Source: Bacteroidales bacterium
GTDB lineage: Bacteria > Bacteroidota > Bacteroidia > Bacteroidales > P3
NCBI GenBank assembly: GCA_016283745.1
Contig: JAEENM010000138.1
Location: 1 to 58,694, forward strand
Reading direction: 5' to 3'
Length of the DNA: 58,694 nt
Numbering within the stretch: position 1 is the first letter of the stretch; each line of letters opens with the position of its first letter. The position numbers and the translations under genes are program-made. The notes under the pieces are model-generated. The model worked only from the letters and a program-made list of their open reading frames with translations. It searched no databases and had not been told where the DNA came from. This document shows, piece after piece, positions 1 to 8,045 of this stretch.

Positions 1-2753
1 TCCAACTTGGAGGAGGTTTTTCCCACAATGCGCATCTCCCTCGCCCACGACTGCGACTCGTTGGTTTTCAGCTCATAAACATTGGAAGGCTTTTTCGGTT
101 TCTTTTTACAGAAATCGGGGTTGCCTTTGCGGTAAAGCCTGTCGGCCTCCACCTCCACAAAGCCGTGGGAGGCGTCCTTCACATAATCCATGAACACCCC
201 CCCGTACTGCGAGCGAACCGTCGACGGGTCGGCGGCGAAGACAATCAGCTGCTGCTCAGGACGTGTCAGAGCCACATACAGCACGTTCAGGTCGTCGATC
301 TCGCATTTCTGCAACTCCTCGGCGTACTGCTGGCTGAAAATGGTGCCGGCGGCGGCCTGTTTTCTTCCTACCAAACTAATTTTCAACGGATTGGCACCCA
401 CATCTTCCTTGTCGATGTTCACCCACATCTCGTTCTTGCCCATGTCTCTGCTGGGCAGCATATAATAAATCACCACGGGGAATTCCAGCCCTTTCGACTT
501 GTGTATCGTCATCATCTGGATGGCGTTGAGGTCGTCGGAGGTCTTGGTGGAGAGAGTGGTCCAAACCTCGTCGAGACTTTCGAGGAACTCGCTGAGATTG
601 TTGCGACTATGGGCGCCATATCCCGCCACGAAATTCAAAAACGAATACACATAGGGCGTCAGCGGCACGCCGAAAATGCGCACCAGCTCGTAGCTGCAGT
701 CGTACAACGTCTGCGACAAAAGCCAGTCGCGGTCGAAGGTGGGATAGACTTCCGTCAACACCTTCCCGAAACCATCTTTGTTGCCGAGCAACGACGACAG
801 CGGACGGCTCTCGCCCCTAGCGTTCAGATACTCAGACATTTCCAACTTGGCCACATCGTCGGTATCGTTGTCGAGATAGCCGAGCAGGGAACGCAGGAAT
901 TTCACATCTTCGTTGTTCCACAGTTTCAACGATTCGGCGGTGGAAAACAGCAAGTTATCGAGTCCCCGCCCCTCTTTCTGACGTTCGCTGTTGATCAACA
1001 TCAGGTTGGTGCAAATGTCCGACAAGGTGTCGTTCTTACGTGTCAGTATGGCGATGTCCTTATAATCATAACCCACTGACTTCAAACGCTCTATGGCGGA
1101 ATAAATCCTTTCAAAAGGTGTGGGGTGTTCTTCGCTGCCTCTGTCGTAGAACTGCACCTCCACGCATCCGCCCTCCTTGCCTTTCGCAACTTTCTGCGCA
1201 AGCGAGGGATGTTCGGCATCGGCGCCGACATAAATATCGTGCATCAGCTGGCTGCCGTTGGCACTCTCCTCACGCTGTTTTTCCACAAAAGAGAAGAAAC
1301 TATTATTGAAAGTCACTATCTCACTGAACGAACGGAAGTTAGTGCCAAGATTTTCCTCTTTTCCGTTGCGTGCCACCGCCTCCTGACGCTGGCGCGTTAT
1401 CGATTTCTCCTTCCCTTCGGGCAAATTCAGCACATATTGGAACTGCTCCACATCGCCTTGCCGGAAACGGTAGATGGCCTGCTTGCCGTCGCCCACAATG
1501 AGCGATTTCCAACCCTCGGCCAGACCATTCTCGATAAGAGGTAACATATTCTGCCACTGCATGATAGAGGTATCCTGAAACTCGTCGATAAGGAAATGGC
1601 GGTAACGGCAGCCGAGCCGCTCGAAGACGAAGGGAGCTTCCTCGTTGCGCACCGTCTCCGAAATCAACTTATTGTTCTCCGAGATATGCACCAGCCCGTT
1701 TTCGTTGTAGTAATCACGAACTTTGTCGCGCACCTCCTTGAGCAACGCCACTTGGAAAATCTTCTCCAACAGCAGGTTACGCGTGGAACGGAGTATCACC
1801 TCGGGGCCAAGAAATGCCAAAAAGTTCTGTATATCAGGAACAAACGCATTGACAGCCGCCACATCTTTGGCACCTTTGTTGGCGATGTCGCCCGAATCGA
1901 TGATGTTCTGCAAAGTATCTGTGGGAGAGAAACCACAACCGCCTTCGGCTAATTTCCTGAGAAAAGCATACGCGCCCCTCGACTTGCCTTTGAAATCATC
2001 GTCGCTGAGGCCGAGTTTCGCAATCCTGCCGCAGATTGCCGCCGCCTTCTCTTGTGCCATCTCCTCGAATTTTTTGTTGTCTTTTTTCAGTTTTTCGGAA
2101 ATATTATAGAAATCGGTCAGATTCACATCCTTCAGCAGCTCGTACCGTTGCTCAAAGTCCTCGCTCATAACGGTTTGCGAGCTGGCAAGGATATCGTCGC
2201 GGACGCTGAAAGCACGTCCTTCCTCCATCTTTTTCAGCGAAAAAGTCCTGATCACATTGGTGAGTTCCGGATGCTCGTCGCTGATGTCGGCGATAAGGCT
2301 GTCCACGGCGTTTTCCAGCACCACGCTGTCGTCGAGCGAGATGTCGAAACGCGGAGGGAGTCCGAGGTCGATGGCGAAAGTGCGGACAACACGGTTCATG
2401 AAACTGTCGATGGTGCAGACCGAGAAATCGGAGTAGTTGTGCAGTATGGCTTTCTGCAACACCGCAGCCCGCCGCGACAGCTCCTGAGGCTTCACGCCAA
2501 TTCCCTCGCACAGAGCCGCTGCCATAGCGTCGGAGGGATTCTCCTGAAGGTCGGAGAGAGTCTTCAGGATACGCTCCTTCATCTGGTTGGTGGCCTTGTT
2601 GGTGAAGGTGATGGCGAGGATATGACGGAAATTGTCGTCGATCTCCCTGTCGCTGCCCTGCAAAGCCAAGGCAAGATACTCACGCACAAGGGTGAAGGTC
2701 TTTCCCGACCCCGCCGAAGCGCGATAAACCGTGAAATTTTTGGGTGTTGGCAT
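1..2753 (-). CDS. UvrD/RecB-family ATP-dependent helicase (partial, C-terminus off window)
   Basis: Superfamily 1 DNA helicase of the RecB/AddA type, expected to unwind DNA ends in double-strand-break repair. The frame is open from the ATG at 2753 to the window edge, about 917 codons; I checked the frame at several motifs. Visible motifs: Walker A ASAGSGKT (residues 12-19), motif Ia region AITFTNKATNQMKERI, Walker B DEFQDTS (about 388), motif III DGKQAIYRF, motif IV TNFRS, motif V TIHKSKGLEF (about 750) and motif VI LYVALTRPEQQ (about 830). The C-terminal part, where RecB-like proteins may carry a nuclease domain, is outside the window, so helicase-nuclease versus helicase-only cannot be decided. 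It starts 9 bp after the lysS stop and is probably co-transcribed with it. In Bacteroidota the partner is often an AddB-like PD-(D/E)XK protein; that gene is not visible here. Confidence 0.9.
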   Translation of the reverse strand, partial: MPTPKNFTVYRASAGSGKTFTLVREYLALALQGSDREIDDNFRHILAITFTNKATNQMKERILKTLSDLQENPSDAMAAALCEGIGVKPQELSRRAAVLQKAILHNYSDFSVCTIDSFMNRVVRTFAIDLGLPPRFDISLDDSVVLENAVDSLIADISDEHPELTNVIRTFSLKKMEEGRAFSVRDDILASSQTVMSEDFEQRYELLKDVNLTDFYNISEKLKKDNKKFEEMAQEKAAAICGRIAKLGLSDDDFKGKSRGAYAFLRKLAEGGCGFSPTDTLQNIIDSGDIANKGAKDVAAVNAFVPDIQNFLAFLGPEVILRSTRNLLLEKIFQVALLKEVRDKVRDYYNENGLVHISENNKLISETVRNEEAPFVFERLGCRYRHFLIDEFQDTSIMQWQNMLPLIENGLAEGWKSLIVGDGKQAIYRFRQGDVEQFQYVLNLPEGKEKSITRQRQEAVARNGKEENLGTNFRSFSEIVTFNNSFFSFVEKQREESANGSQLMHDIYVGADAEHPSLAQKVAKGKEGGCVEVQFYDRGSEEHPTPFERIYSAIERLKSVGYDYKDIAILTRKNDTLSDICTNLMLINSERQKEGRGLDNLLFSTAESLKLWNNEDVKFLRSLLGYLDNDTDDVAKLEMSEYLNARGESRPLSSLLGNKDGFGKVLTEVYPTFDRDWLLSQTLYDCSYELVRIFGVPLTPYVYSFLNFVAGYGAHSRNNLSEFLESLDEVWTTLSTKTSDDLNAIQMMTIHKSKGLEFPVVIYYMLPSRDMGKNEMWVNIDKEDVGANPLKISLVGRKQAAAGTIFSQQYAEELQKCEIDDLNVLYVALTRPEQQLIVFAADPSTVRSQYGGVFMDYVKDASHGFVEVEADRLYRKGNPDFCKKKPKKPSNVYELKTNESQSWAREMRIVGKTSSKL

Positions 2754-2762
2754 GATATAATC

Positions 2763-4481
2763 CTATCCCAACCACGCATCCACCTCTTCCTTTTTCAGGG
2801 GAGCGATGTCGAGTTTGTTTTTCTTGCGCTGGCCGTTGAGGTCGTTGAACAGCTTGTTGGCGTTGGCCTCCTTGAGGGCGGCCACGGTGTTGAATCCCAT
2901 CTTGCGCAACAACGGTATCCAAGGCTCGGGCACGCCGATGGCCTTGAACTCCTCGTCGGTGCTCACACGCGGTTTCTGCTCGGGTTTCATCTGCGGGAAG
3001 AAGAGCACATCCTGTATCGACTGCTCGCCAGTCATAAACATCGTCAGACGGTCGATGCCGATGCCCATTCCCGACGTGGGCGGCATGCCGAACTCGAGGG
3101 CGCGCACAAAGTCCATGTCGATGAACATCGCCTCGTCGTCGCCTTTCTCGCTCAGACGCAACTGCTCCTGGAAACGCTCCAACTGGTCGATGGGGTCGTT
3201 AAGTTCGCTGTAGGCGTTGGCAAGCTCCTTGCCGTTGACAAACAGCTCGAAACGCTCGGTAAGCTCGGGGTTGTCGCGGTGACGCTTGCACAGAGGCGAC
3301 ATCTCGCGCGGGTAGTCTATCACGAAAGTGGGCTGGATAAGCAGGTGCTCGCACTTGTCGCCGAAGATGGCGTCGATGAGCTTGCCCTTGCCCATGGTGT
3401 CGTCGATTTCCACACCCAGTTTGCCGCACACCTCGCGCAGCTGGGCCTCGTCCATACCGCTCACATCCACGCCCGTCTGCTCTTTGATAAGTTCAATCAT
3501 AGGCACACGGCGGAACGGCGGACGGAAATCCACCTCGTTGTCGCCGATTTTCACCTTGGTGGTGCCGTGCAGGGCCATGGCGATGCGCTCCAACAGGTTT
3601 TCGGTGAACGTCATCATCCAGTTGTAGTCCTTGTAGGCCACATAAATCTCCATGGCGGTGAATTCGGGGTTGTGGGTGCGGTCCATGCCCTCGTTGCGGA
3701 AATTGCGGGAGAACTCGTAAACTCCTGAGTATCCGCCAACTATAAGACGTTTCAGATACAGCTCGTCGGCGATGCGGAGGTAGAGGTCGATATCCAGACT
3801 GTTGTGGTGGGTGATGAAGGGACGTGCGGCGGCTCCTCCAGGAATAGGCTGAAGTACAGGTGTTTCCACTTCCAGATAACCCTGTTCGTCGAAATACTGA
3901 CGCATGGTTTTCATTATCTGGGCACGTTTCACGAAAGTCTCTCTAACTTGCGGATTTACAATCAGATCCACGTAACGCATACGGTAACGCTGTTCGGGGT
4001 CGGTGAAAGCGTCGTACACCACGCCGTCCTTCTCTTTCACTATGGGCAGCGGACGCAGCGACTTGCTCAGCAGGGTGAAAGTGCTCACGTGTATGCTTAT
4101 CTCGCCCATCTGGGTAACGAACACATAGCCCGTAACTCCCACTATGTCACCGATATCCGTAAGACGTTTGAACACAGTGTTGTACAGAGTCTTGTCCTCG
4201 CCCGGACAAATCTCGTCGCGTTTTATGTAAAGCTGGATGCGGCCGTAGCTGTCCTGCAGCTCCACAAACGACGCCGCGCCCATGATACGGCGGCTCATAA
4301 TACGTCCGGCTATGCTTACATTCTGGAAAAGAGTGTTGTCTTTCGGAAACTGTTCGTGGATGTCCGAAGTCTTCACGTTTACCTCGTAAAGATTTGCGGG
4401 ATAGGGGTTTATACCAAGCTTGCGAAGCTCGTTCAAAGAGTTTCTGCGAATTTGTTCCTGTTCACTGAGTTCTATTGCCAT
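2763..4481 (-). CDS. lysS: Lysyl-tRNA synthetase, class II
   Basis: Charges tRNA-Lys with lysine in the cytoplasm. The 572-residue protein has an N-terminal OB-fold anticodon-binding region (about 55-170) and a class II catalytic core with motif 2 (FRNEGMDRTHNPEF) and motif 3 (GMGIGIDRLTMF). About 60 extra C-terminal residues, rich in Lys, Leu and Asn, follow the catalytic core; Bacteroidota LysS proteins commonly carry such a tail, so I do not treat it as a fusion. The start is the ATG at 4481. A good Bacteroidota promoter lies about 100 bp upstream (4577-4607). The helicase gene follows after 9 bp. Confidence 0.97.
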   Translation of the reverse strand: MAIELSEQEQIRRNSLNELRKLGINPYPANLYEVNVKTSDIHEQFPKDNTLFQNVSIAGRIMSRRIMGAASFVELQDSYGRIQLYIKRDEICPGEDKTLYNTVFKRLTDIGDIVGVTGYVFVTQMGEISIHVSTFTLLSKSLRPLPIVKEKDGVVYDAFTDPEQRYRMRYVDLIVNPQVRETFVKRAQIMKTMRQYFDEQGYLEVETPVLQPIPGGAAARPFITHHNSLDIDLYLRIADELYLKRLIVGGYSGVYEFSRNFRNEGMDRTHNPEFTAMEIYVAYKDYNWMMTFTENLLERIAMALHGTTKVKIGDNEVDFRPPFRRVPMIELIKEQTGVDVSGMDEAQLREVCGKLGVEIDDTMGKGKLIDAIFGDKCEHLLIQPTFVIDYPREMSPLCKRHRDNPELTERFELFVNGKELANAYSELNDPIDQLERFQEQLRLSEKGDDEAMFIDMDFVRALEFGMPPTSGMGIGIDRLTMFMTGEQSIQDVLFFPQMKPEQKPRVSTDEEFKAIGVPEPWIPLLRKMGFNTVAALKEANANKLFNDLNGQRKKNKLDIAPLKKEEVDAWLG

Positions 4482-4576
4482 AAGTCTGTTTTTTTGATGG
4501 TACGTATAATAATATCAGGCGTATATCGCTAACTGACACCGCCTTACGCCACAACAACGCTGTTGCGACACTTTTG

Positions 4577-4607
4577 CAAATGTAACATTTTTTCCGCAAT
4601 TTTCAAA
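4577..4607 (-). promoter_or_regulatory. Promoter of lysS (Bacteroidota type)
   Basis: On the minus strand a TTTG box (4604-4607) is followed after 19 bp by TACATTTG (4577-4584). This fits the sigma-ABfr consensus TTTG-N19-21-TAnnTTTG and lies about 95 bp upstream of the lysS start. Confidence 0.65.
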
Positions 4608-4657
4608 ATTCGTTTGGGACAACTTGCCATGCGGAACAAAAATCTTGCGGAAGTTGA

Positions 4658-4798
4658 AAAAAAGGGAACGAGGCTGTGAAGGGCAAAGAGGGGGTGTTCC
4701 TGATGACGGCTTTCAGCCGCAAGACTAACAACCCGCATCCGCAATACGACTTGATAAAAATGTTGAAGGAACTGGCGCAATGGGCAAAGTTGTTGTAA
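4658..4798 (+). pseudogene. C-terminal fragment of a phage gene
   Basis: An open stretch of 46 codons ends at the TAA at 4796-4798 and overlaps the next gene by 19 bp, as phage genes often do. The residues include KEGVFLMTAFSRKTNNPHPQ and a final helix-like tail. No suitable start exists: an in-frame stop lies at 4655-4657, and upstream sequence is the lysS promoter region. I read it as the 3' end of a gene whose body was deleted. The parent family is not identified; a C-terminal part of a Mu-F-like head morphogenesis protein would fit the gene order but is a guess. Confidence 0.45.
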
Positions 4799-5238
4799 AG
4801 GATGTTTTCAGCGGCAGGCGTGGCTGGCTCACCGACGACGAGTATAACCGCCAGATGGAAGACTGGAGCCGCAAGGTGCAGCAGCTGGCCAAGGCTCAGG
4901 CCTCGGCTTTCACCAAAGGTAAACGCCGTGTCCGCGTTTACAAGAGCGGCAAGAAGGCAGGTACGAGAGAGGGCAAACTGCGCAACAAAGTGCAGTTCCA
5001 GCTAAAGAGCGACGCAGGCGAGGTGGCGGGCGTACTGTTCCAATTCCCGGTACACGGCATTTTCCGCGAATACGGCGTTGGCCGTGGTGCTCCGCGCTCG
5101 TTGGGAAACTCCGTGCGCCGCTCGATGAGCGACTGGTTCAGCGGTGCGCTGAACCGCAAAGAGAACAAGATGCTCGACATCGTGGCGGAACACAGCGCGG
5201 ACAAGGTGGTGCGGACGTTCATGGGGGTGAAAAAGTAA
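4780..5238 (+). CDS. Phage virion protein, HK97-gp10/tail-completion-like
   Basis: A basic protein of 152 residues with no signal peptide. The centre (about 85-105) reads HGIFREYGVGRGAPRSLGNS and is followed by a helical tail with repeated Arg/Lys. The pattern His-x-x-Phe-x-Glu-Tyr-Gly-x-Gly followed by a basic helix resembles HK97 gp10-type proteins, which join tail and head. The gene starts inside the end of the preceding phage gene fragment. Downstream tail genes that would normally separate it from a tape measure gene are missing and replaced by the AT-rich island. The family assignment is by pattern only; the phage origin is more secure because of the tape measure gene nearby. Probably not functional in isolation. 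Confidence 0.55.
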   Translation: MGKVVVKDVFSGRRGWLTDDEYNRQMEDWSRKVQQLAKAQASAFTKGKRRVRVYKSGKKAGTREGKLRNKVQFQLKSDAGEVAGVLFQFPVHGIFREYGVGRGAPRSLGNSVRRSMSDWFSGALNRKENKMLDIVAEHSADKVVRTFMGVKK

Positions 5239-5285
5239 AAAATGGTGTTGACATTTCCATACAATTTATGTTGTTTTGTAAAATA

Positions 5286-5320
5286 AAAAAGCGGTAGTCC
5301 ATATTAGATTACCGCTTTAT
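5286..5320 (-). terminator. Terminator of the retropepsin operon (possibly bidirectional)
   Basis: AAAGCGGTA (5288-5296) pairs with TACCGCTTT (5310-5318), and the loop bases GTC/GAT can extend the stem. On the minus strand a run of T follows. It lies between the convergent phage gene (ending 5238) and retropepsin gene (ending 5340). Confidence 0.7.
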
Positions 5321-5339
5321 AAATTATCAACTAAATTGA

Positions 5340-5894
5340 TTATTGTTTCTTACCATGACAATTTTTATATAAACGACCACTGCCACACGGACACTTGTCA
5401 TTGCCGTGTGATGACCATATCTTGTGCATTTTATGTATTTTGTTTTCTTTGTTGATGTCATCAACCCAATCTATTAGTTCAATTGATGGCGAACGAAAAG
5501 TCATGACAGTTTTTCCATTCAAATTTGTTATACAGAAATCTCCTTTTGTGATAACATCCATTCCGATAAGTACGCTTATACTTCCGTCTTTGGAGAGCTC
5601 ATTGCATTCTGTTACAGGAATATTAATTTTTATGTTCTCATTGGGTAAAATGATGGTGGCGAAATACACATTAACCTCTTGCGGACCATGAACTCCAATA
5701 ACTGTTGTTCTCTGAACAGTTTGAAAACCCAACTTTTGTGCAAGATTTTTAGAAATGCATGAATTTGTTGCACCTGTATCCCAAATTCCAGACGTTTTTT
5801 CTATTAGTCCGTTAAATGGATTAACTACAGACAAGTCTGTTACAATTGAATCAGAAATATTTTGATAATATCTACTGATAGCGTGTATTGGCAT
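5340..5894 (-). CDS. Retropepsin-like aspartic protease with C-terminal SEC-C motif
   Basis: A predicted clan AA aspartic protease of 184 residues. The catalytic signature IWDTGATNSCIS places the Asp at residue 39, and a later hydrophobic segment VLIGMDVI matches the conserved retropepsin strand before the C-terminal flap. The C-terminus is a SEC-C motif, CPCGSGRLYKNCHG, with Cys168, Cys170, Cys179 and His180 as likely zinc ligands. The same frame has an earlier ATG at 6008, but that extension overlaps the upstream gene by 110 bp; the ATG at 5894, 4 bp after the upstream stop, is the better start. It is the second gene of a two-gene operon. SEC-C motifs occur in SecA and in many stress or mobile-element proteins; the combination with a retropepsin is unusual. 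Substrate unknown. No signal peptide, so probably cytoplasmic. Confidence 0.75.
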   Translation of the reverse strand: MPIHAISRYYQNISDSIVTDLSVVNPFNGLIEKTSGIWDTGATNSCISKNLAQKLGFQTVQRTTVIGVHGPQEVNVYFATIILPNENIKINIPVTECNELSKDGSISVLIGMDVITKGDFCITNLNGKTVMTFRSPSIELIDWVDDINKENKIHKMHKIWSSHGNDKCPCGSGRLYKNCHGKKQ

Positions 5895-5898
5895 ATTG

Positions 5899-6144
5899 TT
5901 AAAAAATTGCTCTTGAATAAAACTTTTGAGTGTATGCACTATCTCCCTCTGTACAAAGCTGAACAATAAATGTTCCCAACTCACAATCCATATCCAAAGC
6001 CTTTTCAATACCTTGTTCTATGGTGTCAGCAGTTGCAATAACTTCTTTGTTTTTTATAACAACATATTTGTTTTTATAAAGATTTACCAATTCTTCATGA
6101 TTCTCTATAAACCATTTATAATCTTCTGATTGAGTGTCTTTCAT
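5899..6144 (-). CDS. Small DUF5678-like protein, partner of the retropepsin gene
   Basis: An acidic protein of 81 residues. The core (about 10-62) has a Trp-x-x-x-Asn-x-Glu-Glu-Leu opening, then NKYVVIKNKEVIATADTIEQ and a helix ending ELGTFIVQ. This pattern, a short strand pair with Lys-Tyr-Val-x-Ile followed by a helix and a final strand, resembles DUF5678; I could not run a profile search. It is the first gene of the operon, with a strong promoter at 6173-6204 and the retropepsin start 4 bp after its stop. I recall small proteins of this type beside aspartic protease genes in other prokaryotes, so a functional pair, for instance inhibitor or substrate with protease, is plausible but unproven. 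Confidence 0.6.
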   Translation of the reverse strand: MKDTQSEDYKWFIENHEELVNLYKNKYVVIKNKEVIATADTIEQGIEKALDMDCELGTFIVQLCTEGDSAYTQKFYSRAIF

Positions 6145-6172
6145 TTGTTTAATATTGTTTATTTTACATTTG

Positions 6173-6204
6173 CAAAATTACACAAAAAATGTGTAACTGC
6201 CAAA
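6173..6204 (-). promoter_or_regulatory. Promoter of the DUF5678-like/retropepsin operon
   Basis: Minus strand TTTG (6201-6204), 20-bp spacer, TAATTTTG (6173-6180). This is a near-perfect Bacteroidota promoter, about 30 bp upstream of the first gene. Confidence 0.7.
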
Positions 6205-6379
6205 TTTTTAACTTTATTGTCTTTTTTAACTATAATCCAATACATCAAAGAATTGTTCCGTACTCTGTCCAGATATATTTAAAACGTATTTAGTAATTTA
6301 CCACCTCAGCAGTTTATTATTTATATAGAAAAAAAGTTTATTTTACGGAAAAAAATGTCATTGTATGATGTTTATTTTG

Positions 6380-6387
6380 TATCTTTG
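6380..6387 (+). promoter_or_regulatory. -7 promoter box of the pentapeptide gene
   Basis: TATCTTTG matches the TAnnTTTG consensus. No clear TTTG box is present at the usual distance upstream. Confidence 0.5.
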
Positions 6388-6470
6388 CATTTGAAAAAAA
6401 TGATTATTTGTTATACGTAAAAAAGTAAGTTTTTTACAACTTTTGCGACTAACAATAAAAACAGCAGACT

Positions 6471-6794
6471 ATGGCACAGATAAAAAATATTGACGGAGAA
6501 ATGCTGATTGACCGCCCTGATTTGGAAAATTTCCGCGGGTTCAACTTTTCGGAAATGGAACTTCCCGAAGCGCAGTTCTGCGGAATGGACTTGACTGATG
6601 CCGATTTCTCCTTGTGCTATCTAAGAGATGCAAATTTCGAGGGTGCCGACCTTTCTAACTGTTATTTTTTGCATTCAGATTGTAGAGGAGCTAATTTCAA
6701 AAGCACTGTGCGCATTGGAGCTAATTTCTGTGGTGCTAATGTTCATGATACAGTGTTGGAGGAAGAATCTTCTTATATACCCGTGGTTTGCTGA
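6471..6794 (+). CDS. Pentapeptide-repeat protein
   Basis: A small protein of 107 residues built on pentapeptide repeats of the A(D/N)LXX type, visible from about residue 22 to 95 (for example ENFRGFNF, MDLTDADF, RDANFEGADLSNCYF, CRGANF, GANFCGANV). Such repeats fold into a right-handed beta-helix; some family members mimic DNA and protect gyrase, others have no known role. No signal peptide or membrane segment. It lies in the AT-rich island of the prophage relic, transcribed toward the tape measure gene, with its own -7 box and its own terminator. Cysteine content (six in 107) is higher than in neighbours. Function not predictable from sequence. Confidence 0.8.
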   Translation: MAQIKNIDGEMLIDRPDLENFRGFNFSEMELPEAQFCGMDLTDADFSLCYLRDANFEGADLSNCYFLHSDCRGANFKSTVRIGANFCGANVHDTVLEEESSYIPVVC

Positions 6795-6810
6795 CAAAAC
6801 ACATTTGCTA

Positions 6811-6850
6811 AAAAAAAAGGAGAGTTTTTTTTTGACTCTCCTTTTTTTTG
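6811..6850 (+). terminator. Terminator after the pentapeptide gene
   Basis: GGAGAGT (6819-6825) pairs with ACTCTCC (6835-6841), extended by flanking A and T runs, with eight T after the stem. Confidence 0.8.
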
Positions 6851-6875
6851 TCCCGCAATAGTTATTTTAAGTCGC

Positions 6876-6883
6876 TATTTTTG
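6876..6883 (+). promoter_or_regulatory. -7 promoter box upstream of the tape-measure remnant
   Basis: TATTTTTG matches TAnnTTTG and lies 23 bp upstream of the ATG at 6906. No good -33 box at the usual spacing. Confidence 0.4.
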
Positions 6884-6905
6884 CAAAAAAAATAATAATA
6901 ACATC

Positions 6906-8045
6906 ATGTCAGCAAAAGTATTATCAAGGAAAGTTCACATCTATATAAACGGCAAGGAAATAGAAGGAAGCCTAAAATCGTTGCAAAAAGCATCTGACAA
7001 ATTGCATCGAGAACAAGAAAAAATGATTATAGGCAGTGAAGAATATATTCAGACCTCGCTAAAGATAAAAGAGATAGATAGTGTTATAAAAGATCATAGG
7101 CGCGCCATCCAAGAAGCCTCACAGGATTGGAAAGATGCTAAAGACAGCCTTGCAAAATACAGCGGAATATTTATCGGATTAAAAAATGCCAAGGATATGA
7201 TTGATGGTTACATAGGCAAACTGAAAGACCTTGCCGCCGATGCCGCCGCCCTCGATGACGTGTATGCCGATGTGCAGAAGACTACCGGCCTGACACACGA
7301 GGAGGTGGAGAAGCTGAACGAGGCGTTCAAAAAGATGGACACACGCACCAGCCGCGAGCAGCTTAACCAGCTGGCCTACGAAGCCGGAAAACTGGGTATC
7401 TCCAGCCAAGAGCAGGTGGCGCAGTTCGTGTCGGCATCCGACAAAATAAATATCGCTTTGGGCGATGTTCTGGGCGAGGGTGCCATGGTGAAGATTGGAA
7501 AACTGTCGGACGTGTACGCCAAAAGCACCCAACAGCTGGCCGCCGCAGGCGACGACCTAGAATCCAAGATGTTGAAGATAGGCTCCGCCGTGAACATGTT
7601 AGGACAGAGCAGCACCGCCAACGAGGGCTATCTGGTGGAGTTCCTTTCGCGGATGGGCGGCATCGCCACGCAGGCGAACCTCTCCGCAGATGCCATACTT
7701 GGCTTCGCCTCGGCGTTGGACCAAGACATGCAGAAGCAGGAGATGTCGGCCACGGCATTCCAAAAGTTTATCATGCAGATGATAAAGAAACCCGCCGAGT
7801 TCGCATCCGCCGCACGTATGGAAGTGAAAGAGTTTACCGAGCTTATGCAGCAGGATATGAACGAGGCACTGTTGCGTGTGCTTGACGGTTTCAAAGGGCA
7901 GGGCGGACTGGTGGAACTGCAACCCATATTCCAAGACCTCGGACTGGATGCAGCACGTGCCGCCTCGGTGATTAGCTCCATGGCCAACAGCGTGGACAAG
8001 ATACGCGAAGCGCAGGCAAAAAGAACAAAAACAACAAATTTGTAA
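6906..8045 (+). pseudogene. Phage tail tape measure protein, C-terminally truncated
   Basis: The 379-residue product matches the N-terminal part of TP901-type tape measure proteins: an N-terminal coiled coil (about 20-85) and a conserved segment from about 100 to 365 with KTTGLTHEEVEKLNEAFKKM, QLAYEAGKLGISS, VNMLGQSS and LGLDAARAASVISSMANSVD. Intact tape measure proteins of this type are usually far longer, with a hydrophobic middle and a long helical C-terminus. Here the frame stops shortly after the conserved segment with a Lys/Thr-rich tail, consistent with deletion of the 3' part. The first 60 codons are more AT-rich than the rest, which may mark a recombination point. It is unlikely to build a tail; it could be expressed from the box at 6876. 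Confidence 0.75.

Larger units (their letters stand above)
6145..6470. other. Divergent AT-rich intergenic region
   Basis: This 326-bp gap separates the divergent retropepsin operon and pentapeptide gene. It contains the promoter of the former (6173-6204) and a TATCTTTG -7 box (6380-6387) about 85 bp upstream of the latter. I see no coding sequence, repeat or RNA gene in it. Confidence 0.5.
4658..8045 (+). mobile_element. Degraded prophage fragment with an AT-rich cargo island
   Basis: Two blocks on the plus strand encode recognisable phage structural protein pieces: 4658-5238 (the end of one phage gene plus a small HK97-gp10-like gene) and 6906-8045 (tape measure protein cut off after 379 residues). 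No capsid, portal, terminase, integrase, lysis or baseplate gene is present, so this is a relic. The phage blocks have the same GC-rich codon use as the chromosome. Between them, 5240-6900 is much more AT-rich and holds three small non-structural genes in two orientations, each set with its own promoter and terminator. A 10-bp match, TTTTCCGCAA, occurs near both edges (4590-4599 and 8050-8059); it could be a scar or chance. Confidence 0.65.

Noticed and set aside
165..1544. Long plus-strand open frames opposite the helicase gene
   Set aside because: They are antisense to a frame with all helicase motifs, have low-complexity composition typical of reverse reading, and match no family.
2052..3728. 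558-codon plus-strand open frame spanning the helicase-lysS junction
   Set aside because: It runs antisense across two well-supported genes; its His/Val-rich composition is that of reversed GC-rich coding DNA.
4544..4780. 78-codon minus-strand open frame upstream of lysS
   Set aside because: It covers the lysS promoter and the antisense of a phage gene fragment; no family match and no start signal.
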